From Patulibacter defluvii (GTDB lineage Bacteria; Actinomycetota; Thermoleophilia; Solirubrobacterales; Solirubrobacteraceae), in the NCBI RefSeq assembly GCF_034096925.1, contig NZ_JAWZSQ010000003.1, positions 186,001 to 250,000 of the forward strand: a stretch of DNA of 64,000 nucleotides, in the 5' to 3' direction. Both the position numbers and the translations under genes were made by a program. Under the pieces are notes generated by a model that saw only the letters and a program-made list of their open reading frames with translations, was not told where the DNA came from and did not search any database. The stretch's first letter is position 1, and every line of letters begins with the position of its first letter. Below, piece after piece: positions 1-7,491 of the stretch.

Positions 1-25
1 GCGGGTGCTCGACGAGCTGGCGTGA
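1..25 (+). CDS. 3' end of an upstream gene (partial)
   Basis: Reading from base 2, seven sense codons (R-V-L-D-E-L-A) end at a TGA at 23-25. The amphipathic tail and strong G/C third-position bias fit a real coding end, but only seven residues are visible, so the product cannot be named and the frame could be fortuitous. Confidence 0.3.
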
Positions 26-112
26 CCGTCGCCCGGCGGCGAACGGTCACTGCGCGGGGTGCATCAACGATCGCCGCTCGGTGACGTCAACCGTTGCGCG
101 GCGGACCACTGG

Positions 113-118
113 TACCGT
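113..118 (+). promoter_or_regulatory. -10 box for the gene at 161
   Basis: TACCGT fits the actinobacterial TAnnnT -10 pattern and would place the transcript start near 125. That leaves a leader of about 35 nt containing the GGAG ribosome site at 151-154. Confidence 0.35.
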
Positions 119-160
119 GCCCGGGGATTCGTTGTCGAGCTGAGGGAAACGGAGCGCGCT

Positions 161-562
161 GTGGCGGTCATCGATGAGGCACTGAAGACGTGGAAGGCCC
201 GGCTGGCGGAGCTGGAGAAGCAGATCGCGCCGCTGGTGACCGAGGCGGACGAGCTGCGCGAGGCGATCGCCAAGCTCGACGGCCTCGGTGCGAGCGCCAA
301 GCGCGGCCGCCGCGCCGCCGCGGGCAAGCGCCCTGTCGGCCGTCCGCGCAAGGCCGCCGCCAGCAAGCCGGCGCCGCGGGGCGAGAACCGCCGCAAGATC
401 CTGGCCGCGATCGCCAGCGAGGCGAAGACCGCCGGTGACGTCGCCAAGGAGACGGGCATCAAGCGGGCGTCGGTCGCGAGCACGCTGACGAAGCTCGCCT
501 CCGACGGGCTGGCCACCAAGGCCGATCGCGGCTACGTCGCCGCGACGCCGAAGAAGGACTGA
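161..562 (+). CDS. Coiled-coil / winged-helix DNA-binding protein
   Basis: A protein of 133 aa. Residues about 1-45 form a heptad-rich helix typical of a coiled coil. They are followed by a basic Lys/Arg/Ala linker containing GRPRK, an AT-hook-like core, and a C-terminal segment (about 85-130, NRRKILAAI through GYVA) with the pattern of a MarR/IclR-like winged helix: two helices, a recognition helix rich in Ser/Thr, then a wing. The GTG start at 161 is chosen because GGAG lies 6 nt upstream and the coiled coil begins there; an in-frame ATG at 59 would add a non-homologous-looking extension. It is probably a small nucleoid or regulatory DNA-binding protein. The target is unknown and no operon partner is evident. 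Confidence 0.65.
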   Translation: MAVIDEALKTWKARLAELEKQIAPLVTEADELREAIAKLDGLGASAKRGRRAAAGKRPVGRPRKAAASKPAPRGENRRKILAAIASEAKTAGDVAKETGIKRASVASTLTKLASDGLATKADRGYVAATPKKD

Positions 563-674
563 CGGTCCCGCTTCGCCGAGCGGCGGGCCGCTGCCCGCCG
601 TTCGGTGACGGTGACCGTCGACGGCCGCGCGGCGCCCGATCGGCGTCAACGAGCGGCCGCCGACGCGGGCCAGG

Positions 675-686
675 TACGTTCCACCG
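675..686 (+). promoter_or_regulatory. Leaderless promoter of recQ
   Basis: TACGTT (675-680) is followed by exactly 6 nt and then the GTG start at 687. This is the canonical leaderless arrangement, with +1 at the start codon. No ribosome-binding sequence is present, which is consistent with it. Confidence 0.55.
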
Positions 687-2825
687 GTGCACGACGCGCT
701 GCTCCGGATCGCCGCCGTCCTCGCCGAGCCCGGCGCCCCCGGCGCGGCGGCGGAGCTGGACGTCGTGCGGTCGGGCTGGAAGCGCCTCGACGGCGAGGAG
801 CGGGCGGCGATCACCCCGCTGGCGCAGCTGGCGGCGGCCCGCGTCGCGGCGGCCCAGGCGGCGGCCCGGCCGTCGCTCTTCGACCTGGCGCCGGAGGCCC
901 CGGCCGCGCCGGCCCCCGACCCGGACTCCGCGTCCGCGGACGACGGCGACTACCTGGACTACCTGGCGTCGATCGCCGAGGAGCCGTCGGCCGCGGCCTT
1001 CGACGACGGTCCCGGCTTCGACCCGCCGGCCTCCGGCTCCGGCCCCGACCCGGTCGCCGCTCCCGCTCCCACCCCGCGCCCCGCGCCGGATCGCCAGCCG
1101 CTGGCCGGGGTCACGCCCGAGTCGCTGCTGCCGCTGCTGGGCCTGGAGACCTTCCGTCCCGGCCAGCGCGAGGCGGTCCAGGCCGCGCTCGACGCCCGCG
1201 ACTCGCTGGTGGTGATGCCGACCGGCGGCGGCAAGAGCCTCTGCTACCAGCTGCCGGCGCTGGCCGGCGACGACCTGACGGTGGTCGTCTCGCCGCTGAT
1301 CGCGTTGATGCGCGACCAGTGCGCGCGGCTGACCGACCTCGGCCACCCGGCGGTGATGCTGGCCTCGGGCGGCGACGGGACCGACAACCGGCGGGCGCTC
1401 GACCAGATCCGCGACGGCACGGCGAAGGTCTGCTTCGCGGCCCCGGAGCGGTTCGCGTCGGGGGCCTTCCGCAACGCGCTGCGGGCGCGGGCGATCGCGC
1501 TCTTCGTGGTCGACGAGGCCCACTGCGTCAGCGAGTGGGGCCACGACTTCCGGCCCGACTACCTGCGGCTGGCCTCGGTCGTCGCCGAGCTGGGGCATCC
1601 GCCGGTGATGGCCTGCACCGCGACCGCGACGCCGAAGGTCGCCGACGAGATCGTCGCCCGCCTGGGCCTGCGCGAGCCGGCGCGGGTGCGGTCCGGCTTC
1701 GACCGGCCGAACCTCTCCTTCGACGTGCTGCCGTTCGACGGCCAGGGCTCGGTCGCGCGCAAGCGGGCGACGCTGGTGGCCGGCGTCTCCGATCCGGCCA
1801 ACCGGCCGGCGGTGGTCTACTGCGGCACCCGCAAGAGCACCGAGGAGGTCACCGAGCTGCTGACCGCGGCCGGGGTGACGGCGGTCGGGTACCACGCGGG
1901 GATGTCGGCCGACGTCCGCACCAGCCGCCAGGACGCCTTCATGCGCGGCGACGCCGACGTGGTGGTCGCCACCAACGCCTTCGGGATGGGGGTCGACAAG
2001 GCCGACGTCCGCTCGGTCTGGCACTGGGCGCTGCCCTCCTCGCTGGAGGCCTACTACCAGGAGGCCGGCCGCGCCGGCCGCGACGGCGAGCTGGCCCGGG
2101 CGGTGCTGCTCGCCTCGCGCGCCGACCTCGGGCGGCTGGTGCGGTTCATCCAGGAGGCCGAGGTCACCGTCGAGCAGGTCGGGGCGCTGGTCGGGCGGCT
2201 GCGGGCCCAGGCCGGACCGGACGGCGAGGTCGACGCCGACGCCGGCCAGGACCGCGACCGGATCGCGCTCGCCGTCGCCGAGCGGGCCGGGGCGATCGCG
2301 CTCGAGCCGGGCGCCGGCGGCCGGCTGCGGGTGCGGGTGCTGCCGGGCCAGGTCGACCACGGCCGGATCCGCCAGATGTGCCGCGCGGCCACCGACCGCC
2401 GCTGGCAGGCCTACCGCTCGATCGAGAAGTACGCCTCGGCCGAGAACCAGGTCTGCCGCCGCCGCCAGCTGCTCGACCACTTCGGCGATCCCGAGCCCGG
2501 CGCCCCGCTCGGCCGCTGCTGCGACGTCCACGACCCGGTCGACTGGCTGCCCCCGATCCAGGTCAAGTCGGCCCGCTCGCGCAGCGCCCCCGTCGAGGAG
2601 GAGGGCCGCCCGGTCGGCGACGACGAGCTGGCGCCGCTGAAGGCCTGGCGCCGCGAGCGGGCCGACGGCAAGCCGGCCTACACCGTCGCCACCGACGCCA
2701 CCCTGCGCGAGATCGTCCGCCGCGAGCCGACGACGCTCGAGGGCCTGCTGGCGATCAAGGGCATCGGCCCCTCGTTCATCGAGAAGCACGGCGCGGCGCT
2801 GCTGGCGCTGCTGCGCGGGGGGTGA
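687..2825 (+). CDS. recQ: ATP-dependent DNA helicase RecQ
   Basis: A 712-aa SF2 3'-5' helicase acting in recombination and fork repair. After a poorly conserved Ala/Pro-rich N-terminal extension of about 140 residues come the helicase motifs: Walker A TGGGKS (about 178-183), DEAH box VVDEAHCVSEWGHDFRPDY (about 276-279), motif III TATAT, motif V ATNAFGMGVDKADVR and motif VI YYQEAGRAGRDG. A RecQ zinc-binding region has Cys in YASAENQVCRRRQLLDHFGDP and GRCCDVHD. The C-terminus (about 635-712) is an HRDC domain with LLAIKGIGPSFIEKHG. The length is somewhat above the family norm because of the N-terminal extension. The GTG start is supported by the leaderless -10 box. Confidence 0.95.
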   Translation: MHDALLRIAAVLAEPGAPGAAAELDVVRSGWKRLDGEERAAITPLAQLAAARVAAAQAAARPSLFDLAPEAPAAPAPDPDSASADDGDYLDYLASIAEEPSAAAFDDGPGFDPPASGSGPDPVAAPAPTPRPAPDRQPLAGVTPESLLPLLGLETFRPGQREAVQAALDARDSLVVMPTGGGKSLCYQLPALAGDDLTVVVSPLIALMRDQCARLTDLGHPAVMLASGGDGTDNRRALDQIRDGTAKVCFAAPERFASGAFRNALRARAIALFVVDEAHCVSEWGHDFRPDYLRLASVVAELGHPPVMACTATATPKVADEIVARLGLREPARVRSGFDRPNLSFDVLPFDGQGSVARKRATLVAGVSDPANRPAVVYCGTRKSTEEVTELLTAAGVTAVGYHAGMSADVRTSRQDAFMRGDADVVVATNAFGMGVDKADVRSVWHWALPSSLEAYYQEAGRAGRDGELARAVLLASRADLGRLVRFIQEAEVTVEQVGALVGRLRAQAGPDGEVDADAGQDRDRIALAVAERAGAIALEPGAGGRLRVRVLPGQVDHGRIRQMCRAATDRRWQAYRSIEKYASAENQVCRRRQLLDHFGDPEPGAPLGRCCDVHDPVDWLPPIQVKSARSRSAPVEEEGRPVGDDELAPLKAWRRERADGKPAYTVATDATLREIVRREPTTLEGLLAIKGIGPSFIEKHGAALLALLRGG

Positions 2826-2856
2826 GGGGGCGCCGCGGGCGCCATGGCGCTCGCGT

Positions 2857-2869
2857 TAGGGTCCCCTCA
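2857..2869 (+). promoter_or_regulatory. Leaderless promoter of the siderophore-binding lipoprotein
   Basis: TAGGGT at 2857-2862 is followed by 7 nt and the ATG at 2870; no Shine-Dalgarno sequence is visible. I see no convincing DtxR/IdeR-type iron box. Confidence 0.5.
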
Positions 2870-3859
2870 ATGCGCCTGCCCGCCCTCCTGCTCGCCGCCG
2901 TCGCGTCCGTCGCGCTGGCCGCCTGCGGCTCCGACGACCCCGGCTCCGACACGACCACGGCACCCGCCGCCGCCGGGGCCTTCCCGGTCACGGTCGAGCA
3001 CGCCTTCGGGAAGGCGACGATCCCGAAGCCGCCCGAGCGGGTGGTCACCGTCGGCTTCAACGAGCACGACTTCGCGCTGGCGCTCGGGGTCCGGCCGGTC
3101 GCCGTCCGTGAGTTCATCGGCGCCTTCCCCTACAAGACCCGGCCGTGGGCGCCTCAGGCCCACGCCGATCCCGCCCCGGCGCTGGTCGGCGGTCAGGAGA
3201 TCGCGCTCGAGCGGGTCGCCGCCGCCCGCCCGGACCTGATCCTCGGCATCTACTCCTTCGTCGACGAGCCGACCTACCGCAAGCTCGCCAAGCTGGCCCC
3301 GACCGTCGCCCAGGGCGCGGACGCCCCGCCCGGCGGCACGCCCTGGGACCGGCAGCTGCTGGAGACCGGCCGCGCGCTGGGGCGCGAGCCGCGGGCGAAG
3401 CAGATCGTGGCCCAGGTCGACGGGCAGTTCGCCGCCGCCCGCGAGCGTCACCCACAGTTCGCCGGCAAGACCCTGACCGTCGCCTTCGAGGGCGGCGGCT
3501 CGCTCTTCAACCTGGCCGACAGCGACCTCCGCCAGCAGTTCTTCACCGATCTCGGCTTCCGGACCCCGAAGGGCGCGGGGATCGAGAGCATCAGCCGCGA
3601 GCGGCTCGACGTGCTCGACCAGGACGTCCTGGTCCTGATCACCGACGACCCGAAGGGGCTGCTGGAGGACCCGCTCTTCCGGCGCCTGGACGTGGTCGAG
3701 GAGGGCCGCGTGGTCGCCGTCGGGGCCGCCGACGCCTTCGCCGGCGCGCTCGGCTTCAACAGCCCGCTCAGCCGCCCCTACCTGCTGCGCCAGGCCGAGC
3801 CGCGGCTGGCCGCCGCCCTCGACGGCGACCCGGCCACGAAGGTCGCCGCCACCGAGTAG
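2870..3859 (+). CDS. Iron-siderophore ABC transporter substrate-binding lipoprotein
   Basis: A 329-aa extracytoplasmic binding protein of the FecB/FhuD (PF01497) type. A signal peptide ends in a lipobox (LAACGSDD, Cys about 20), so it is membrane-anchored. The mature part begins FPVTVEHAFGKATIPKPPERVV, the usual opening of this family, followed by the RPDLILG segment and the second lobe with LVLITDDP. It would deliver ferric siderophore or haem-like ligands to a permease, but no permease or ATPase genes are adjacent, so this is an orphan binding protein. It is convergent with the P450 gene. Iron is the family expectation; the exact ligand is unknown. Confidence 0.85.
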   Translation: MRLPALLLAAVASVALAACGSDDPGSDTTTAPAAAGAFPVTVEHAFGKATIPKPPERVVTVGFNEHDFALALGVRPVAVREFIGAFPYKTRPWAPQAHADPAPALVGGQEIALERVAAARPDLILGIYSFVDEPTYRKLAKLAPTVAQGADAPPGGTPWDRQLLETGRALGREPRAKQIVAQVDGQFAAARERHPQFAGKTLTVAFEGGGSLFNLADSDLRQQFFTDLGFRTPKGAGIESISRERLDVLDQDVLVLITDDPKGLLEDPLFRRLDVVEEGRVVAVGAADAFAGALGFNSPLSRPYLLRQAEPRLAAALDGDPATKVAATE

Positions 3860-3877
3860 CCGGCGGCCGGGGCCTGG

Positions 3878-3903
3878 CCGGCGCGGCCGCTCAGCCGCGC
3901 CGG
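3878..3903. terminator. Bidirectional hairpin terminator
   Basis: A perfect 10-bp inverted repeat (CCGGCGCGGC / GCCGCGCCGG) has a 6-nt loop and lies between two convergent genes, overlapping the P450 stop codon. There is no U-tract, as is common in actinobacteria. Confidence 0.6.
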
Positions 3904-5123
3904 ACCGGGATCGAGTTGAACTGGTTGAGGAACAGCGCGCGCACGCGGTTGCACTCGCCGTCGAGCCGCAGGTCGGGCATCCGCCGCAGCGTCTCCTCGA
4001 TCCAGATCCTCAGCTCCAGCCGCGCGAGGGCGGCGCCGAGGCAGAAGTGGCGGCCGCCGGCCCCGAACGCCTGGTGCTCGGCGATGTCCGGGCGGTCGAG
4101 GTCGAACTCGTGCGGGTGGTCGAAGCGCGACTCGTCGCGGTTCGAGGCCAGGTACCAGAGCAGGACGCGGTCGCCCTCCTTGATCTGCTGGCCGTGCAGC
4201 TCGACGTCCTTGGTCGCCGCCCGGGCCATGAAGGCGAAAGCGGGGTACATCCGCAGCCCCTCCTCGACGACGTTCGGGATCAGCGACGGGTCGGCCTGGA
4301 CCCGCGCCATCAGCTCGGGCTGCTCCAGCAGCGACTTCATGATCCCGCTGTAGGTCGCGCGGGTGGAGTCGTTGCCGGCCGCCATCAGGAGGATGAAGAA
4401 GAGCGCGATCTCGAAGTCGTCGAGCTGCTCGCCGTCGACCTCGGCGTCCATCAGCGCGCTGATCAGGTCGCCGGTCGAGCGGCCGCGGCGCTGCTCGATC
4501 TGGGCTCCGCAGTACTGGACGATCTCGGTCAGGACCGCCTGGGTGTCGTCCCACTGCTCACGGACCGCCGGGTCCTCGAAGGCGGTGAAGACGTTGGTCC
4601 AGTGGACGAGCTTGGCGTCGTCCTCGGGCGGCGTGCCGAGCATGTCGCCGATCACGCGGGCCGGGATCGGCCGCGCGACGTCGGCCACCAGGTCGAACCG
4701 CTCGCGGTCGGCGACCTGGTCGAGGACGTGGTTGACGATCGCGCGGATGTGGTCCTCGTGCTCGGCGATCCGGGCCGGCGTGAAGGCCTTGCCGACGATC
4801 TTCTTCAGCCGCGTGTGGCGCGGCGGGTCCATCGAGATCATCTGCAGCCGCTGGATGTCGAGCGGCACGCCGATGTCGTCGACGAGGAAGATCCCGCGCT
4901 TCTCCGAGCTGAAGGTCGTGAAGTCGCGGGTGACGGTCTTGACGTCGTCGTGGCGGACGATCGACCAGAAGCCGCCCTCGCCGGGGGCGACGGCCTGGGG
5001 GCTCCAGTGGACCGGCTGGTCGCGCTGGAGGGCGGCGAAGAGGTCGTAGGGGACGCCGTCGTCCCAGTGGCGCGGATCGGCGAGGTCGAGGCCGGCGAGG
5101 TCGAGGGTCTCCGTAGCGGGCAT
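3891..5123 (-). CDS. Cytochrome P450
   Basis: A 410-aa soluble bacterial P450 (class I type, needing external ferredoxin and reductase, none adjacent). Visible motifs are the I-helix oxygen-binding segment MAAGNDSTRATYSG, the K-helix ExxR in EEGLRMYP, and the haem loop FGAGGRHFCLG with the thiolate Cys at about 361. The N-terminal region and the loop ANRDESRFDHPHEFDLDRP resemble the CYP124/125/142 steroid- and lipid-oxidising families, but the substrate cannot be assigned. The ATG start follows a leaderless promoter: TTGACA at 5159-5154, 18 nt, TAGTGT at 5135-5130, 6 nt, ATG. It is divergent from a TetR gene whose likely operator overlaps this promoter, so repression by that regulator is expected. 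Confidence 0.93.
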   Translation of the reverse strand: MPATETLDLAGLDLADPRHWDDGVPYDLFAALQRDQPVHWSPQAVAPGEGGFWSIVRHDDVKTVTRDFTTFSSEKRGIFLVDDIGVPLDIQRLQMISMDPPRHTRLKKIVGKAFTPARIAEHEDHIRAIVNHVLDQVADRERFDLVADVARPIPARVIGDMLGTPPEDDAKLVHWTNVFTAFEDPAVREQWDDTQAVLTEIVQYCGAQIEQRRGRSTGDLISALMDAEVDGEQLDDFEIALFFILLMAAGNDSTRATYSGIMKSLLEQPELMARVQADPSLIPNVVEEGLRMYPAFAFMARAATKDVELHGQQIKEGDRVLLWYLASNRDESRFDHPHEFDLDRPDIAEHQAFGAGGRHFCLGAALARLELRIWIEETLRRMPDLRLDGECNRVRALFLNQFNSIPVRRG

Positions 5124-5143
5124 GGGGCGACACTACGCCTCGA

Positions 5144-5160
5144 CTTGACATGCTGTCAAG
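5144..5160. promoter_or_regulatory. Palindromic operator over the P450 -35 box
   Basis: CTTGACA-TGC-TGTCAAG is a perfect 7-bp-arm inverted repeat. Read on the minus strand it contains the P450 promoter's TTGACA -35 hexamer, so a bound repressor would block RNA polymerase. It is the obvious candidate site for the adjacent TetR protein. Confidence 0.6.
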
Positions 5161-5168
5161 GTGAATTC

Positions 5169-5205
5169 TTACACTGCGTAAACCGACAAGTCGGGCTGCT
5201 ACCGT
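5169..5205 (+). promoter_or_regulatory. TetR-gene promoter with second small palindrome
   Basis: TTAC-ACTGC-GTAA (5169-5181) is a short inverted repeat at the expected -35 position of the leaderless promoter whose -10 is TACCGT (5200-5205), 6 nt before the ATG at 5212. It may be an autoregulatory half of the divergent control region. Confidence 0.4.
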
Positions 5206-5211
5206 GGACGG

Positions 5212-5811
5212 ATGGCCGTCCTCTCCCGCCGCAGCCAGGCCGCTACCACCCGGCGCAACAACCGGGACGCCCTGGCCGCGGCGACGCTCGAGCTGCTGGC
5301 CGAGGGCGCGGCCTTCGCCGACGCGAGCATCGAGCAGATCGTGCGGCGGGCCGGGCTCTCGCGGCCGACCTTCTACAGCCACTTCGCCGACAAGCGGGCG
5401 CTGATCCTGCACCTGGGCCAGGGCCTGCTCGACGCCGTCGCCGAGGCGGCCGACCCCTGGCTCGCGCGCGGCGAGGGCGAGGTCCGCCCGACCCTGGACG
5501 CCGTCCTCGGGGCCTTCGAGACGCACCGCGAGACGCTGCTGGCGCTGGTCGAGGCAGCCGGCTACGACGTCGAGGTCAACGCCTTCTGGCACGACTTCCA
5601 CGACCGCTTCGTCGCCGCGGCCGTCGAGCGGATCCGACTGGTCGCCCCCGACCTGTCGCCGCAGCGCGCGCGGGCCCGGGGCTTCGCGCTGGTCTGGATG
5701 ACCGAGCGGACGGCGACCGAGCTGGTGGCCGGGGCCGACGTCGACCGGACGGCGCTGCTCGACGAGCTGACCGGCTTTTGGGAGCGGGCGCTGCGCGGCG
5801 GCGACGACTGA
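5212..5811 (+). CDS. TetR family transcriptional regulator
   Basis: A 199-aa protein with the classical TetR N-terminal HTH (about 15-62): ALAAATLELLAEGAAFADASIEQIVRRAGLSRPTFYSHFADKRAL, with the recognition helix SRPTFYSHF. The helical C-terminal ligand domain ends in a segment (RALVWMTERTATELV-like) seen in many lipid/xenobiotic regulators. It is divergent from the P450 with only 88 nt between starts, and that gap holds two palindromes. It most likely represses the P450 and itself, with a hydrophobic P450 substrate or product as inducer (inference). The start is supported by TACCGT plus 6 nt. Confidence 0.88.
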   Translation: MAVLSRRSQAATTRRNNRDALAAATLELLAEGAAFADASIEQIVRRAGLSRPTFYSHFADKRALILHLGQGLLDAVAEAADPWLARGEGEVRPTLDAVLGAFETHRETLLALVEAAGYDVEVNAFWHDFHDRFVAAAVERIRLVAPDLSPQRARARGFALVWMTERTATELVAGADVDRTALLDELTGFWERALRGGDD

Positions 5812-5818
5812 GCGCGGG

Positions 5819-6295
5819 TCAGTCGGCGGCCGCGGCCTGCGAGCCGGGCGGGAAGGACAGCTCCTCCAGCCAGCCGCTGCCCAGGTGGTAGCGGAAGGTC
5901 CGGACCCGGAAGCCCAGCGTCAGCGCGGTGATCCGCTCGAGCGAACGGCGCAGGCTCTCCTCCACCCGCAGGTCGTCGCTGCCGTGGGCCAGGCAGTCCG
6001 TGTGGCCGACCACCCAGACCTCGCGGGTGCCGGCGGCGTCGTGCGAGATCCGCAGCGAGCGGAGCACGTCGTCGGTCGCCTCGGCGCCCGCGTTGCGCAG
6101 CACGTGCGCGTCGCCGAGGGCGAGCCCGAAGCCGGCGAGCGGATCGATCCGCGCGTCCATGCAGGTGATCACCGCCAGCGACCGCCGCGGGGCCCGCGGC
6201 AGCGCGCCGTGCGACGCGGCGGCGGCCGGCATCGGCGTGGGCGTCGGGTCGTCCTCGCGGCCGGTGCGCCCGAACGGCGCCCACGAGGGAGTCAT
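5819..6295 (-). CDS. Beta-class carbonic anhydrase
   Basis: A 158-aa zinc enzyme interconverting CO2 and bicarbonate. The zinc ligands and catalytic dyad are visible: C45-x-D47-x-R49 in ITCMDAR, and H98-x-x-C101 in VVGHTDC; RNAG (about 67-70) and TDDVLRSL are also conserved. Its short length and sequence pattern match the Rv1284-like mycobacterial subgroup rather than the longer CynT/Can type. The N-terminal 30 residues are Pro/Ala-rich and variable. The ATG overlaps the stop of a short upstream ORF (ATGA), implying translational coupling. It is convergent with the TetR gene, 7 nt apart. Confidence 0.9.
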   Translation of the reverse strand: MTPSWAPFGRTGREDDPTPTPMPAAAASHGALPRAPRRSLAVITCMDARIDPLAGFGLALGDAHVLRNAGAEATDDVLRSLRISHDAAGTREVWVVGHTDCLAHGSDDLRVEESLRRSLERITALTLGFRVRTFRYHLGSGWLEELSFPPGSQAAAAD

Positions 6296-6339
6296 GCGAG
6301 GCGCGTCCTGGAGGGCGGTGTCGCCGGGGGGTGCGGCAC
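6292..6339 (-). CDS. Putative 15-residue leaderless leader ORF of the carbonic anhydrase gene
   Basis: On the minus strand TAGGCT (6352-6347) is followed by 7 nt and a GTG that opens a 15-codon ORF (Pro/Thr/Arg-rich, beginning MPHPPATPP). Its TGA overlaps the carbonic anhydrase ATG as ATGA. The downstream gene lacks its own convincing ribosome site, so this peptide ORF may deliver ribosomes to it by coupled re-initiation. The peptide itself need not be functional. Confidence 0.4.
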   Translation of the reverse strand: MPHPPATPPSRTRLA

Positions 6340-6379
6340 GGGAGGGAGCCTAGGGGACGGGGCGGTGACGGGGTGGCCG

Positions 6380-6754
6380 TCAGCCGGTCGCGTGGGCCAG
6401 GACGTTGATCACGGTCCCGCCCGGGTCCTCGACGAAGAACCGGCGCACGCCCCACGGCTCGTCGCGCAGCGCGTAGACCACGCGCAGGCCCCGCGCGACG
6501 GCGGCGGCGTGCGCGGCGTCGACCGCCTCGGGCGTGCCGAGGTCGATCCCGAAGCGGGGTTGGGCGTCGGCGCTGCCGGCCGCGGGGACGAGCACCTGGG
6601 CGCTGCGGTTGGCGGGCGAGACGAGGCCCAGGATCGGGTCGCTCATCGCCGCGTCGAAACCGAGCACCTCGCTGTAGAAGGCGCGCGAGGCGTCGGCGTC
6701 CGCGCTGCTGGCGTAGGCGATCACCCGCCGGGGGACGGGGGCATGGTCGGTCAT
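6380..6754 (-). CDS. VOC (glyoxalase/bleomycin-resistance fold) protein
   Basis: A 124-aa single vicinal-oxygen-chelate module with the typical beta-alpha-beta-beta-beta pattern: VIAYASSADADASRAFYSEVLGFDAA at the N-terminus, DEPWGVRRFFVEDPGGTVINVLAH at the C-terminus. The DPxG-x-xxN ending is characteristic of the family. The substrate is unknown; relatives include antibiotic-binding proteins, dioxygenases and glyoxalases. The ATG at 6754 overlaps the stop of the upstream regulator as ATGA and is preceded by GGAG, so the two genes form one transcription and translation unit and this protein probably belongs to that regulator's response. Confidence 0.8.
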   Translation of the reverse strand: MTDHAPVPRRVIAYASSADADASRAFYSEVLGFDAAMSDPILGLVSPANRSAQVLVPAAGSADAQPRFGIDLGTPEAVDAAHAAAVARGLRVVYALRDEPWGVRRFFVEDPGGTVINVLAHATG

Positions 6755-7431
6755 CGGGGGCTCCTGGATGGGTCGGCCGGGGTCCACTGCAGGTGGGCGA
6801 GCCGCCACGGGTCGCCCTCCTCGAAGACGGCGGTGATGAAGACGGGGCGGGCCCGCTCGTCGGCCGCGGTGGCGACCTCGGCGAGGACGGTGACGACGGT
6901 GGTGGTGGCGCCGAGCATCCGCACCACCGGCTCGGCCAGGATCTGGTGGCGGCGGTACGGCGGGTGGTCGGCGACGGCGTCGAGGCAGCCCTGCTTGTCG
7001 ACCGGAGCCGCCGCGCCGGGGAAGATCAGCGCCGCGTCGTCGCGCAGGTGGCGGGCGAAGAAGGCCGTATCGCCGTCGGCGAAGGCGTCGAGGAAGCCGC
7101 CCATCCGCGCCAGCAGCTCGCGCGTGCGGGGGCGGGTCGAGACGTCGGCGAGGGCATTGGCCCAGGTGGTCGACCGCAGCCAGCCGGCCAGCCCGTCGAG
7201 CGCCGCCGGCCGCAGCGCGTAGGCGCGGCCGCGGCCGTCGTCGGCGACGTCGCGGCGGACGACCAGGTCGGCCTCGCGCAGCAGCTTCAGGTGCCGGCTC
7301 AGCGCCGCCGCGGTCATCCCGGTGGCGGCGGCCAGCTCGGCGGTCCGGCGGGGACCGTCGACCAGCGCGTCGACGATCCGGACCCGGGTCGGGTCGGCCA
7401 GCAGGCCGGCGGTGGCGGCGGGGTCGCCCAT
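6751..7431 (-). CDS. ArsR-type HTH regulator fused to a SnoaL-like domain
   Basis: A 226-aa protein. Residues about 1-95 are an ArsR/SmtB-like winged helix (LLADPTRVRIVDALVDGPRRTAELAAATGMTAAALSRHLKLLREADLV). No metal-binding Cys motif (CVC) is seen in the recognition helix. Residues about 100-220 match the NTF2/SnoaL-like fold (ARMGGFLDAFADGDTAFFARHLRDDAALIFPG ... WRLAHLQW), usually a small-molecule pocket or polyketide cyclase-type domain. The fusion suggests an effector-binding rather than metal-sensing repressor. The promoter (TAATAT at 7446-7441, 9 nt, ATG) directly abuts a near-perfect 18-bp palindrome, consistent with autoregulation. It is co-translated with the VOC protein. Confidence 0.85.
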   Translation of the reverse strand: MGDPAATAGLLADPTRVRIVDALVDGPRRTAELAAATGMTAAALSRHLKLLREADLVVRRDVADDGRGRAYALRPAALDGLAGWLRSTTWANALADVSTRPRTRELLARMGGFLDAFADGDTAFFARHLRDDAALIFPGAAAPVDKQGCLDAVADHPPYRRHQILAEPVVRMLGATTTVVTVLAEVATAADERARPVFITAVFEEGDPWRLAHLQWTPADPSRSPR

Positions 7432-7445
7432 CGACCGGCGATATT

Positions 7446-7463
7446 ACTCACGCTAGTGTGAGT
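7446..7463. promoter_or_regulatory. Palindromic operator of the ArsR-SnoaL gene
   Basis: ACTCAC-GCTAGT-GTGAGT is an 18-bp inverted repeat with one mismatched pair in the centre, immediately upstream of the TAATAT -10 box. A second copy of the half site GTGAGTGAT occurs at 7477-7485, 19 bp from the first (7458-7466), so tandem binding is possible. Confidence 0.6.
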
Positions 7464-7491
7464 GATCAACCCTGTCGTGAGTGATAGGACG

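Noticed and set aside
459..2789. Long minus-strand open frame opposite recQ
   Set aside because: Composition is Arg/Gly/Ala/Asp-rich with no motif; it mirrors the recQ codons and is a GC-rich antisense shadow. The same holds for the multi-kb frames opposite the van, apc and secreted-protein genes.
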